From Microvenator marinus (GTDB taxonomy: Bacteria; Myxococcota_A; Bradymonadia; Bradymonadales; Bradymonadaceae): a DNA stretch of 64,000 nt. This document shows, piece after piece, positions 36,559 through 43,144 of the stretch; position 1 is the stretch's first letter, and each line of letters starts with the position of its first letter. The stretch is taken from the NCBI RefSeq assembly GCF_007993755.1, contig NZ_CP042467.1, positions 4,488,001-4,552,000 of the forward strand, read 5' to 3'. The position numbers and the translations under genes were made by a program. The notes under the pieces were generated by a model. The model was not told the origin of the DNA, made no database searches, and saw only the letters and a program-made list of their open reading frames with translations.

Positions 36559-37377
36559 TTACTCGGTTCTTAAGGAAATGGTTCGAGTGTTCTTCGATGA
36601 GAAGATCGCCACGCTCTTGTCGAGCCCGTCCATTCTAAGATCGGCGACGTTGATTCGACGAAGCGTGACGCGGGCAGCTTCTTTCAATTGGATAGGGATG
36701 ACGAACTCTCCGTCGTCCTCGACTCGGCAAACCATGCGACCCTGCCCATCAACGCCTTCCACCTCGACGTACATCTGATCGGCGGGTTCCATTGCCGGAA
36801 CCCATGACCACGATCCGAAGTCATGTTCAATGATTTCAGGAACCTCAGGGGCTTCAAGCTCGACGCTAAACCCAGAGATTTCCGCGCCAGGGGCGCTGAC
36901 CGTGTACGTTGTAGCGAGTTGATAGGGAACCGTGATGACCTCGGAATCAAAGCCACGCTCGGTGCCATAAACCACGCCAGAAACCCCGTCCCAGATGTCC
37001 GGAAGCCTTCGAGCTTCAAGCACCGCAAGGCTATCGTGCGTTTCAACGGTGATCGGCCCGACGTCCAAAAGCTCGAGAGAAACGCGCTCTTCACCACTTG
37101 GCGACTGCGCATTACTCAGCGCGCAGACGTCGATCTCCAAGTCCGTATAAGGTCGCCAAACGTCCAAGGCCTCGAGTGCCTGATCGGCACTGATTCCGCG
37201 CGTTACGATGAATTGCGCGTGAATCTCCGTTCCATCGGAGCCCTGCGAATACTCGGCCAGGAATGTACCCACTCGCGACTCAAGGGTACGGCTTTCCTGA
37301 GCAAATTCCACCTCTTCGGCGTCATCCACTGCACAGGCTCCCAACCCCATTGCAACTAGCAAGTATGCGATTCTCAT
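36559..37377 (-). CDS. Lipoprotein of the FadL operon
   Basis: 272 residues from the ATG at 37377 with GAGGTG upstream; the open frame starts 6 codons earlier. Lipobox AMGLGAC, then an acidic N-terminus and beta-rich repeats. The Glu/Pro-rich segment VELEAPEVPEIIEHDFGSW (about 175-193) divides two halves. No enzyme motif or known family is seen. It ends 2 bp before the FadL-type gene, so it is likely translated with it and may act in the same uptake process. Confidence 0.65.
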   Translation of the reverse strand: MRIAYLLVAMGLGACAVDDAEEVEFAQESRTLESRVGTFLAEYSQGSDGTEIHAQFIVTRGISADQALEALDVWRPYTDLEIDVCALSNAQSPSGEERVSLELLDVGPITVETHDSLAVLEARRLPDIWDGVSGVVYGTERGFDSEVITVPYQLATTYTVSAPGAEISGFSVELEAPEVPEIIEHDFGSWSWVPAMEPADQMYVEVEGVDGQGRMVCRVEDDGEFVIPIQLKEAARVTLRRINVADLRMDGLDKSVAIFSSKNTRTISLRTE

Positions 37378-37452
37378 CGGCTTCACCTCAAACACCCTTC
37401 AACCTTAACACCATCGAGCTCGTCGTCAAAGAGATCACACCAGACTCGAAGA

Positions 37453-37481
37453 TTGACCGTTCGGTCTCGCACCCCTACCAT
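37453..37481 (+). promoter_or_regulatory. Sigma70-type promoter upstream of panB
   Basis: TTGACC, 17-nt spacer, TACCAT, about 56 bp upstream of the panB start. Good match to the promoter form seen at the tRNA genes. Confidence 0.5.
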
Positions 37482-37537
37482 GCGCCGCGTCGGAGGCAAC
37501 CATGCCGTCCCGCATTATTGAAGAATGAGTAGCTGAA

Positions 37538-38335
37538 ATGGCCCGAAAGACCACCAGAGATATCCAAAAGATCTACGCGTCCGGACGCGCGATCTCCATG
37601 GTTACCTGTTACGATTTTACCTTCGCAAGACTCGTCGAAATGGCGGAAATCGACACGATTCTGATCGGCGATAGCCTCGGAAATGTGATCCAGGGTCATG
37701 ACACCACGTTGCCGGTAGAGGTCGATGATATCATCTACCACACGCGTGCGGTGGCTCGCGGAAACTCAAGTGCGCTCATCATCGCGGATATGCCCTTCAT
37801 GTCCTACCAAGCGAGCGATGAGGTCGGTCTCATGAACGCCGGCCGGCTCATGAAAGAAGGTGGTGCCCAGGCCGTGAAGGTCGAAGGCGGCGAGCGGGTC
37901 GCACCTATGGTCAAGAGGATGGTTGATGCTGGGATCCCCGTGGTCGGCCACCTCGGCCTAACTCCCCAATCCGTACACGCCTTTGGGGGCTTCCACGTGC
38001 AAGCGCGCGAGGAAGACGCGGCCGAGCAGCTCCTCCAAGACGCGTTGGCCCTACAGGCCGCTGGCGCTTTCATGGTGGTCCTCGAGATGGTGCCGGCTGA
38101 CTTGGCCCAGCGAGTGACAGAGTCGCTTAGTATTCCAACCATCGGAATCGGCGCCGGCGCCAAAACAAGCGGGCAAGTTCTGGTTATCTACGATCTGCTG
38201 GGATTGAACACGAGCTTTAAACCTCGTTTCCTCAAGCATTTTGCCGAGCTCGAAAGCGTCTGTGTAAATGCGCTCAAAGCCTACAAGGACGAGGTCGAGG
38301 CAAACTCGTATCCGGCCGATGAACACTCTTTCTAG
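37538..38335 (+). CDS. panB: 3-methyl-2-oxobutanoate hydroxymethyltransferase
   Basis: 265 residues. PanB makes ketopantoate from ketoisovalerate and methylene-THF in pantothenate synthesis. Visible motifs are MVTCYDFTFARLVEMA (about 21-36), IGDSLGNVIQGHDTTLPV (with the Mg-binding Asp), GHLGLTPQSVHAFGGF (about 139-154), the catalytic Glu in LEMVP and GIGAGAKTSGQVLV. Decameric cytoplasmic enzyme in the family. It is followed 3 bp later by panC; no panD is in the window. Confidence 0.96.
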   Translation: MARKTTRDIQKIYASGRAISMVTCYDFTFARLVEMAEIDTILIGDSLGNVIQGHDTTLPVEVDDIIYHTRAVARGNSSALIIADMPFMSYQASDEVGLMNAGRLMKEGGAQAVKVEGGERVAPMVKRMVDAGIPVVGHLGLTPQSVHAFGGFHVQAREEDAAEQLLQDALALQAAGAFMVVLEMVPADLAQRVTESLSIPTIGIGAGAKTSGQVLVIYDLLGLNTSFKPRFLKHFAELESVCVNALKAYKDEVEANSYPADEHSF

Positions 38336-38338
38336 CCT

Positions 38339-39208
38339 ATGAAGATCGCCAGAACGATTGCAGAGCTCAGAGAAGCGCGAAAAGATATGGGGCGCGTAGC
38401 CTTTGTTCCGACCATGGGGGCGCTGCATTCCGGCCATCTCTCGCTGATGACCGCGGCTAAGGAATTGGCCGATCATGTGGTGGTCAGTATCTTCGTAAAT
38501 CCAACTCAGTTTGGTCCCAACGAAGACTTCGACCGCTACCCGAGGCAGCTAGAGAAGGATACCGAGGCGTGCCAATCCGTAGGCGTGGACCTTCTTTTTG
38601 TGCCGACTCCCGACGAGATGTATCCCGAAGGTCTCGAGAGCAGTACTTTTGTTGAGGTACTCGGTCTAACCGACTATCTCTGCGGCGCGAGTCGGCCAGG
38701 GCACTTTCGCGGAGTGACCACCGTGGTCACAAAACTCTTCAACGCGGTTCAGCCGCAGGTCGCCGTCTTCGGGCAAAAGGATTACCAGCAAGCCGCCGTG
38801 ATCGCGCGCATGACACGCGAGTTGCTCATGCCAATTGAGATTGTAGCCGCGCCAACAGCACGTGAGTCCGACGGCCTCGCGATGTCTTCGCGAAATTACA
38901 ATCTTAGTCCCGAAGCTCGTATCGAAGCACTGGCGCTCTCTCGTTCGCTAAAGCGCGCTTGGTCGGCCTTCGCCGCCGGAGAGTCTAACGGGTCGGTACT
39001 CGTTGCGCTGACGCGAGACACGCTTCAAGAGGGCTTGAGAGACGCCTCGCGAATCGACTACGTAGATTGTGTGGATCCGATTACGCTCGAGCCAAGCGCC
39101 TCCATCGGTGAAGTAGGTGCGGTTATGTGCGTGGCGGCACATGTAGGCGGCGTGCGCCTGATCGACAACATCCGCCTCGACAAACCGCTGCCACATGAAT
39201 TGCAATAG
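38339..39208 (+). CDS. panC: Pantothenate synthetase
   Basis: 289 residues. PanC condenses pantoate and beta-alanine with ATP. The nucleotidyl-transferase HIGH-like motif is in PTMGALHSGHLSLM (about 23-36), with SIFVNPTQFGPNEDFDRYPR, FGQKDYQQ (about 143-150) and the KMSKS-equivalent AMSSRN. Length and motifs are standard. It forms a two-gene unit with panB (3-bp gap). The 3' neighbour is a lipoprotein gene 9 bp away, which may be read through. Confidence 0.96.
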   Translation: MKIARTIAELREARKDMGRVAFVPTMGALHSGHLSLMTAAKELADHVVVSIFVNPTQFGPNEDFDRYPRQLEKDTEACQSVGVDLLFVPTPDEMYPEGLESSTFVEVLGLTDYLCGASRPGHFRGVTTVVTKLFNAVQPQVAVFGQKDYQQAAVIARMTRELLMPIEIVAAPTARESDGLAMSSRNYNLSPEARIEALALSRSLKRAWSAFAAGESNGSVLVALTRDTLQEGLRDASRIDYVDCVDPITLEPSASIGEVGAVMCVAAHVGGVRLIDNIRLDKPLPHELQ

Positions 39209-39217
39209 GATGTCGTT

Positions 39218-39892
39218 ATGAAATGTTTGAAGTTTTGGATCGCTACCTCCTTCCTATTGACCGCTTGCGGCAGCGATGACGCCCCTCCTACCCCACAAGA
39301 GATCTGCCTCGCCGAGGATGCCCCGATCTTCGTGGCGGGCGATCTCATGACCGATGACGCCCCTCTTGTGTGGGAGCACCGACCCGCAGAGGCGAGGGGG
39401 CTTGTGGACAATCGTCGCATGTTTATTGAGCTTGGCGAAGTTCCGTACCGAAACTCTGAGCGAAGAGTGATCCTCAATTTTGTTGAGAATCAGGCCACCG
39501 AACAACTCCTCGATATGATGGCAAATGCCACCGCTGACGGCGAAAAAACCCTTCAGATCATCGACGTTTCCAACGTCCCTGAAGGCGCCTCGCGAATCTC
39601 CCTCGATAGCTTCGATTGTGATTTCAACGAAGGTAAGGCCTGTGTCCAGGTCGCCTACGACTCAAACCAAGATGATGTGCCAAACGAGCTAGACGACAAG
39701 GTTTTCCATGCCGTCGGTGGTGAAATCATCGTTCAAGCCGTGAACAACAATCGCTCTAGACTCCAATTAACCTTTGATATCCTCCTCGGAAAGAACCTTC
39801 TCCAAGAGTCCGACAACTCTGAAGGAAGGGTCCAGGGGTGCATAAATGCTCGCTATTCTTCCGCTGCTTCTCAAGGTTGGACGTTGCGTTGA
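39218..39892 (+). CDS. Hypothetical lipoprotein
   Basis: 224 residues with lipobox FLLTAC (Cys18) and an acidic mature N-terminus. The segment ACVQVAYDSNQDDVPNELDD (about 147-166) has an acidic, possibly metal-binding Asp-rich turn. No family is recognised. It starts 9 bp after panC with only a weak ribosome site (AGGA). It is probably an independent envelope protein that happens to follow panBC. Confidence 0.65.
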   Translation: MKCLKFWIATSFLLTACGSDDAPPTPQEICLAEDAPIFVAGDLMTDDAPLVWEHRPAEARGLVDNRRMFIELGEVPYRNSERRVILNFVENQATEQLLDMMANATADGEKTLQIIDVSNVPEGASRISLDSFDCDFNEGKACVQVAYDSNQDDVPNELDDKVFHAVGGEIIVQAVNNNRSRLQLTFDILLGKNLLQESDNSEGRVQGCINARYSSAASQGWTLR

Positions 39893-39901
39893 GCAATCGC
39901 C

Positions 39902-39931
39902 TTGACACATCTCGAAGTCACGGCGTAGAAA
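39902..39931 (+). promoter_or_regulatory. Promoter of the TetR-etfBA unit
   Basis: TTGACA, 18-nt spacer, TAGAAA. The transcription start would fall inside the palindrome at 39931-39948, the right place for repression. Confidence 0.6.
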
Positions 39932-39948
39932 CTGAACCGTGATTCAGT
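39931..39948. promoter_or_regulatory. TetR operator candidate
   Basis: Perfect inverted repeat ACTGAA-N6-TTCAGT located just downstream of the -10 and 28 bp before the TetR-family gene. The TGAA/TTCA arms recall operators of FadR-type TetR repressors of fatty-acid degradation. Autorepression of the TetR-etfBA operon is the simplest reading. Confidence 0.6.
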
Positions 39949-39976
39949 AGATGGCCCAGTCGACAGGCGAGTCCAC

Positions 39977-40582
39977 ATGGCACAGGTCGAAAAAGTCCAA
40001 AAATCCCAGAACGATAAGCGCCAGAGAATTCTCGAAGGTGCGCTCAAAGCTTTCGCTCGAAAGGGATTCTACAACACCAAAGTTTCCGAAATCGCTTCGG
40101 AAGCCGGTGTCGCAGACGGAACGATTTATCTTTATTTCAAAAATAAGGACGATCTCCTCATTTCGCTTTTCGAAGATCGCATGGAGTGGGTCATCGAAAG
40201 ACTCGAGACCGAGCTGGCCGATTCACCCGGCGACGTCTTCGAAAAGCTTCGGCAAGTCGTGGATATGCACTTCAAGCTCGCCCTCGAAGAACCCGATTTG
40301 GCCGAATTTATCACCGTGGAACTTCGCCAGAGTGCCAAGTTCATGAAGGAATACAAAAATCCGAGATTCTTGGATTATCTGAGGATCCTCGAACGTATTG
40401 TTGAAGTGGGGCAAGAGCAGGGTGTTATCCGCAAAGATATCGACCCTAGACTTTTTGGGCGCGCACTCTTCGGTGCGCTCGATGAAGTGCTGCTAACCCT
40501 CACGTTTTCGAAAAATCATCAAGTAGAAGAGAAGACCCGCCAGGTGGCGGATCTGTTTATTGAAGGCTTACGTGCGCGATAG
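39977..40582 (+). CDS. TetR-family repressor, FadR-like
   Basis: 201 residues. The N-terminal TetR HTH reads RQRILEGALKAFARKGFYNT (about 15-34) and VSEIASEAGVADGTIYLYFK (about 36-55). The C-terminal ligand domain (about 60-201) resembles the acyl-CoA-responsive FadR/YsiA type of Bacillus, which controls beta-oxidation and etf genes. It is 23 bp upstream of etfB in the same direction, matching the known ysiA-etfBA association. A palindrome sits over its predicted transcription start. The ligand (acyl-CoA) is inferred from context. Confidence 0.85.
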   Translation: MAQVEKVQKSQNDKRQRILEGALKAFARKGFYNTKVSEIASEAGVADGTIYLYFKNKDDLLISLFEDRMEWVIERLETELADSPGDVFEKLRQVVDMHFKLALEEPDLAEFITVELRQSAKFMKEYKNPRFLDYLRILERIVEVGQEQGVIRKDIDPRLFGRALFGALDEVLLTLTFSKNHQVEEKTRQVADLFIEGLRAR

Positions 40583-40605
40583 CGCCTTTCCTGTAGGAGG
40601 AAGTT

Positions 40606-41352
40606 GTGAAAATCCTCACCACTGTCAAACGGGTCACCGACCCAGACATGAAGGTCAAGATCAAACCAGACGGCTCGGGCATTGTGACCGATGGCGTCGA
40701 GTACAAGATGAACTCGTTCGATGAGTACGGCGTCGAAGAGGCGATCAAACTCAAAGAAAAGCACGACGCTGAAGTTGTCGTGGTTTCTGTAGGACCGCAA
40801 GACGCGACCAAAGAGATCCGCACCGCGCTCGCGATGGGTGCTGACCGCGGAATCCTTGTGGAAACCGATGCTGTACTCGATAGCGACGCTGTCGCTCGAG
40901 TACTCGCGGAAGTCGTGCGCAAGGAAAACCCTGATATCATCATCATGGGCAAACAGGCTGTGGACTCCGACCGAAATCAGGCCGGACAGCTCCTTGCATC
41001 TTACCTCGACCTGCCACAGGCCACGTTCGCCTTCAGCCTCGACGTCGCTGACGGTTGGGCCACTGTTGGACGTGAAACCGACGGCGGTACCACCACCGTT
41101 CGCGTTAAACTTCCGGCAGTTGTGACAGCTGACCTTCGCCTCAATGAGCCGCGCTACGCGAGCTTGCCAGGCATCATGAAGGCTAAGAGAAAGCAACTCG
41201 ACACCCTGACTCCCGACGCCCTCGGGGTCGACGTGACACCTCGCGTCAATGTCCTCAAGTACGAGGCGCCAGAAGAGCGTCAAGCAGGACGAATTGTCGA
41301 GTCCGTGGATGAACTCATCCAGGTTCTCAGAAACGAAGCGAAAGTTATTTAG
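40606..41352 (+). CDS. etfB: Electron transfer flavoprotein beta subunit
   Basis: 248 residues. EtfB with EtfA carries electrons from acyl-CoA and other dehydrogenases to the quinone pool. Motifs include the N-terminal KILTTVKRVTDP, MNSFDEYGVEEAIKLKE (about 31-47), SVGPQDATKEIRTALAMGAD and the AMP-binding MGKQAVDSDRNQAGQ (about 112-126). Normal length for group I EtfB. GTG start at 40606 with GGAGGA upstream. It lies between the TetR gene and etfA (8-bp gap). Confidence 0.95.
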   Translation: MKILTTVKRVTDPDMKVKIKPDGSGIVTDGVEYKMNSFDEYGVEEAIKLKEKHDAEVVVVSVGPQDATKEIRTALAMGADRGILVETDAVLDSDAVARVLAEVVRKENPDIIIMGKQAVDSDRNQAGQLLASYLDLPQATFAFSLDVADGWATVGRETDGGTTTVRVKLPAVVTADLRLNEPRYASLPGIMKAKRKQLDTLTPDALGVDVTPRVNVLKYEAPEERQAGRIVESVDELIQVLRNEAKVI

Positions 41353-41360
41353 GAGTCAAT

Positions 41361-42326
41361 ATGTCTAACGTACTTGTCCTTGCCGAACATATGGGCGGCA
41401 AGTTGAGAAAAGTTACTCTCTCCACCATTACCTTTGCCCGCGAAGCAGCGAAGCTTACGGGTGGCCAGGTATACGTTCTCGTCCTCGGCCAAAATGTGTC
41501 CGGTATCGTGGCTGAAGCCGCAGCCGGCGGCGCCGATAAGGTCTTCTTCGAAGACTCAGCTGTGTTCGCGAACTACCTCGCCGAAAACTACACCCCGGCA
41601 ATCGTTAAGGTCGCCCAAGATCAAGGTGTGGGAATCATTTGTGGTGCCGCGAGCACATTCGGCAAAGACCTCGTGCCGCGCGTCGCTGCGAAGTTCAATG
41701 CCGGTATGGTCTCCGACGCCATCGCGATCTGGGATGACGGCGGAATCAAGTTCAAGCGCCCACTCTGGGCCGGAAACGTCCTCACCACTGTGGAAGTCAC
41801 CACACCTGTTAAGGCCGTGACCGTTCGAACCACAGAATTCGACCCGATCGAAGGGGCTAGCCCGTGCGCAACCGAAGCCGTATCTACCGGCGTAGGCGCA
41901 TCGGATTCGGCGCAATTCGTGAATTTCGATCAGGTCAAGAGTGACCGTCCGGAATTGACGGATGCAGCCGTAGTTGTGGCTGGTGGACGTGGTCTGAAGT
42001 CCGGAGAAAACTTCGGCATGATCATGGAGCTCGCGGACTCGCTCAACGGTGCCGTTGGTGCCTCACGCGCGGCCGTGGACAGCGGATACGCGCCAAACGA
42101 CTGGCAGATCGGACAAACGGGTAAGGTCGTCGCGCCTAACCTCTACTTCGCTGTCGCAATCTCGGGCGCCATTCAGCACCTTGCTGGAATGAAAGGTTCC
42201 AAGTGTATCGTTGCGATCAACACCAATGCAGAAGCACCGATCTTCCAGGTCGCAGACTACGGTTTGGTCGCTGATGCGTTCGAGGCAGTTCCAGCCATCA
42301 CGCAGAAGATCAAGGCTCTAGGTTAG
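41361..42326 (+). CDS. etfA: Electron transfer flavoprotein alpha subunit
   Basis: 321 residues with an N-terminal ETF domain and the C-terminal FAD-binding domain: [19 protein letters not shown] (about 206-224), [20 protein letters not shown] and the signature [20 protein letters not shown] (about 263-282). It forms the heterodimer with EtfB, as in the conserved etfBA order. It is probably regulated by the upstream TetR repressor. Its last 17 bp overlap the convergent frameshifted gene. Confidence 0.96.
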   Translation: MSNVLVLAEHMGGKLRKVTLSTITFAREAAKLTGGQVYVLVLGQNVSGIVAEAAAGGADKVFFEDSAVFANYLAENYTPAIVKVAQDQGVGIICGAASTFGKDLVPRVAAKFNAGMVSDAIAIWDDGGIKFKRPLWAGNVLTTVEVTTPVKAVTVRTTEFDPIEGASPCATEAVSTGVGASDSAQFVNFDQVKSDRPELTDAAVVVAGGRGLKSGENFGMIMELADSLNGAVGASRAAVDSGYAPNDWQIGQTGKVVAPNLYFAVAISGAIQHLAGMKGSKCIVAINTNAEAPIFQVADYGLVADAFEAVPAITQKIKALG

Positions 42327-42725
42327 ACCCTGTGATCTTGTAGGTTTCGACCACTTCCTTGTCGTCGATACGATAACGGACCGTGACGCGTTCTGCGTCA
42401 CGGTCTATCTCCACCGAAAATTCATCGAGAGCTTGACCGTCTGGCCAAGGCCTTGCCTCTTCGTACGTGTATTCATACGAGCCGGAATCCACGTGAAAGG
42501 TCTTAACTTCCTCACATTTATCAGGTCCGTTATCACCACATCCCAAAATTGAAACAAGATGCCGTCAACTCCACTTCCGATTTCTTGAATCTCGGAATCG
42601 ATGGATCGAGTCTCAAGCTCAAGGGTGAGCCATTCAAACCGAATGCCAGAGCATTTGGCTTCGTCTTGCGCACTGGTTGGCGCGCTCGTGAACAAAAGAG
42701 CTAGAATCAAAAGTGGGTATTTCAA
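42310..42725 (-). pseudogene. Frameshifted small secreted protein
   Basis: Two overlapping minus-strand frames look like halves of one gene. The 5' half starts at a TTG (42723-42725) with GGAGGT upstream and encodes a signal peptide (MKYPLLILALLFTSAPTSAQ) and a short acidic domain. Codon quality in this frame collapses near 42560-42541. The 3' half, in another frame, is coding-like from about 42555 to the TGA at 42310 and has a stop just upstream and no good start of its own. A single-nucleotide deletion within the T-rich stretch at 42541-42560 would join them. A sequencing error there is possible. It overlaps etfA by 17 bp (convergent). Confidence 0.55.
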
Positions 42726-42891
42726 CTTGGACCTCCGGGAATGTTGAGCTTTCTCAAACTCTACGAGCCAGTATTGCACTTGGGTAACGCGATGAAGAAA
42801 ATTGTGAAAAAAGTAGTGGGTCTTAAGCTGTTGATTAAATGACCGTTTTTAGGAAAAACAGTTCTGGTGTAATTTTTTGATAAAAAGTGTG

Positions 42892-42918
42892 TTGACACTT
42901 AACTCCCCATAATACACA
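42892..42918 (+). promoter_or_regulatory. Promoter-like sequence for the structured RNA
   Basis: Perfect TTGACA (42892-42897). The best -10 is TACACA at 42913-42918 (15-nt spacer) or CACACT at 17 nt; both are modest. A start site about 7 nt on falls exactly at the base of the long helix at 42925. Confidence 0.5.
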
Positions 42919-42924
42919 CTGAAA

Positions 42925-43046
42925 GTCCATCGAGGGACGGCCAATCATGCGTTCCCCCCAGGCCGTTAGTCAGGTGCATATTCCATGGCTACGCCAAGTC
43001 CTTCGGTGGACCTAAAAAGAACCTCACAAACGTGAGGTTCTTTTTT
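42925..43046 (+). ncRNA. Candidate structured small RNA of unknown family
   Basis: The 14-nt segment 42925-42938 pairs with 42998-43011 along its full length (12 Watson-Crick pairs plus two G-T wobbles). Inside it, CGGCC (42938-42942) can pair with GGCCG (42961-42965) around an 18-nt C-rich loop. A third weaker stem pairs 42973-42976 with 42992-42995. The RNA is followed at once by a strong terminator. It is preceded by a TTGACA element. I find no SRP-RNA, tmRNA, RNase P, hammerhead or common riboswitch consensus. It could be an sRNA or a cis-acting leader of the gene at 43145. Confidence 0.55.
43013..43046 (+). terminator. Intrinsic terminator of the structured RNA
   Basis: Stem AAGAACCTCAC / GTGAGGTTCTT with a 4-nt loop, followed by a T run. 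It lies about 100 bp upstream of the next start codon. Confidence 0.92.
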
Positions 43047-43144
43047 GTTTCTTGGATCTCGCTTTTCTACGCAATCACTAATCGTTGCAGCCCGGAAAAT
43101 AGTTGGGTAAGGGTACTCGCCGATTTAGATGGAGTTGAATCGAC

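Larger units (their letters stand above)
42726..43144. other. 419-bp intergenic region holding a structured RNA
   Basis: The left part, 42726-42890, is AT-rich with no coding frame or recognisable site. The right part holds a promoter-like sequence, a structured RNA and a terminator (separate entries). The last 97 bp before the sulfatase-like gene show nothing distinct. Confidence 0.6.

Noticed and set aside
42925-43011. Structured RNA as SRP RNA, tmRNA, 6S RNA or a common riboswitch
   Set aside because: A partial GTCAGGT resembles SRP RNA, but the GGAA loop and AGCA bulge are missing; size and fold do not fit tmRNA or 6S; no known riboswitch core is seen.
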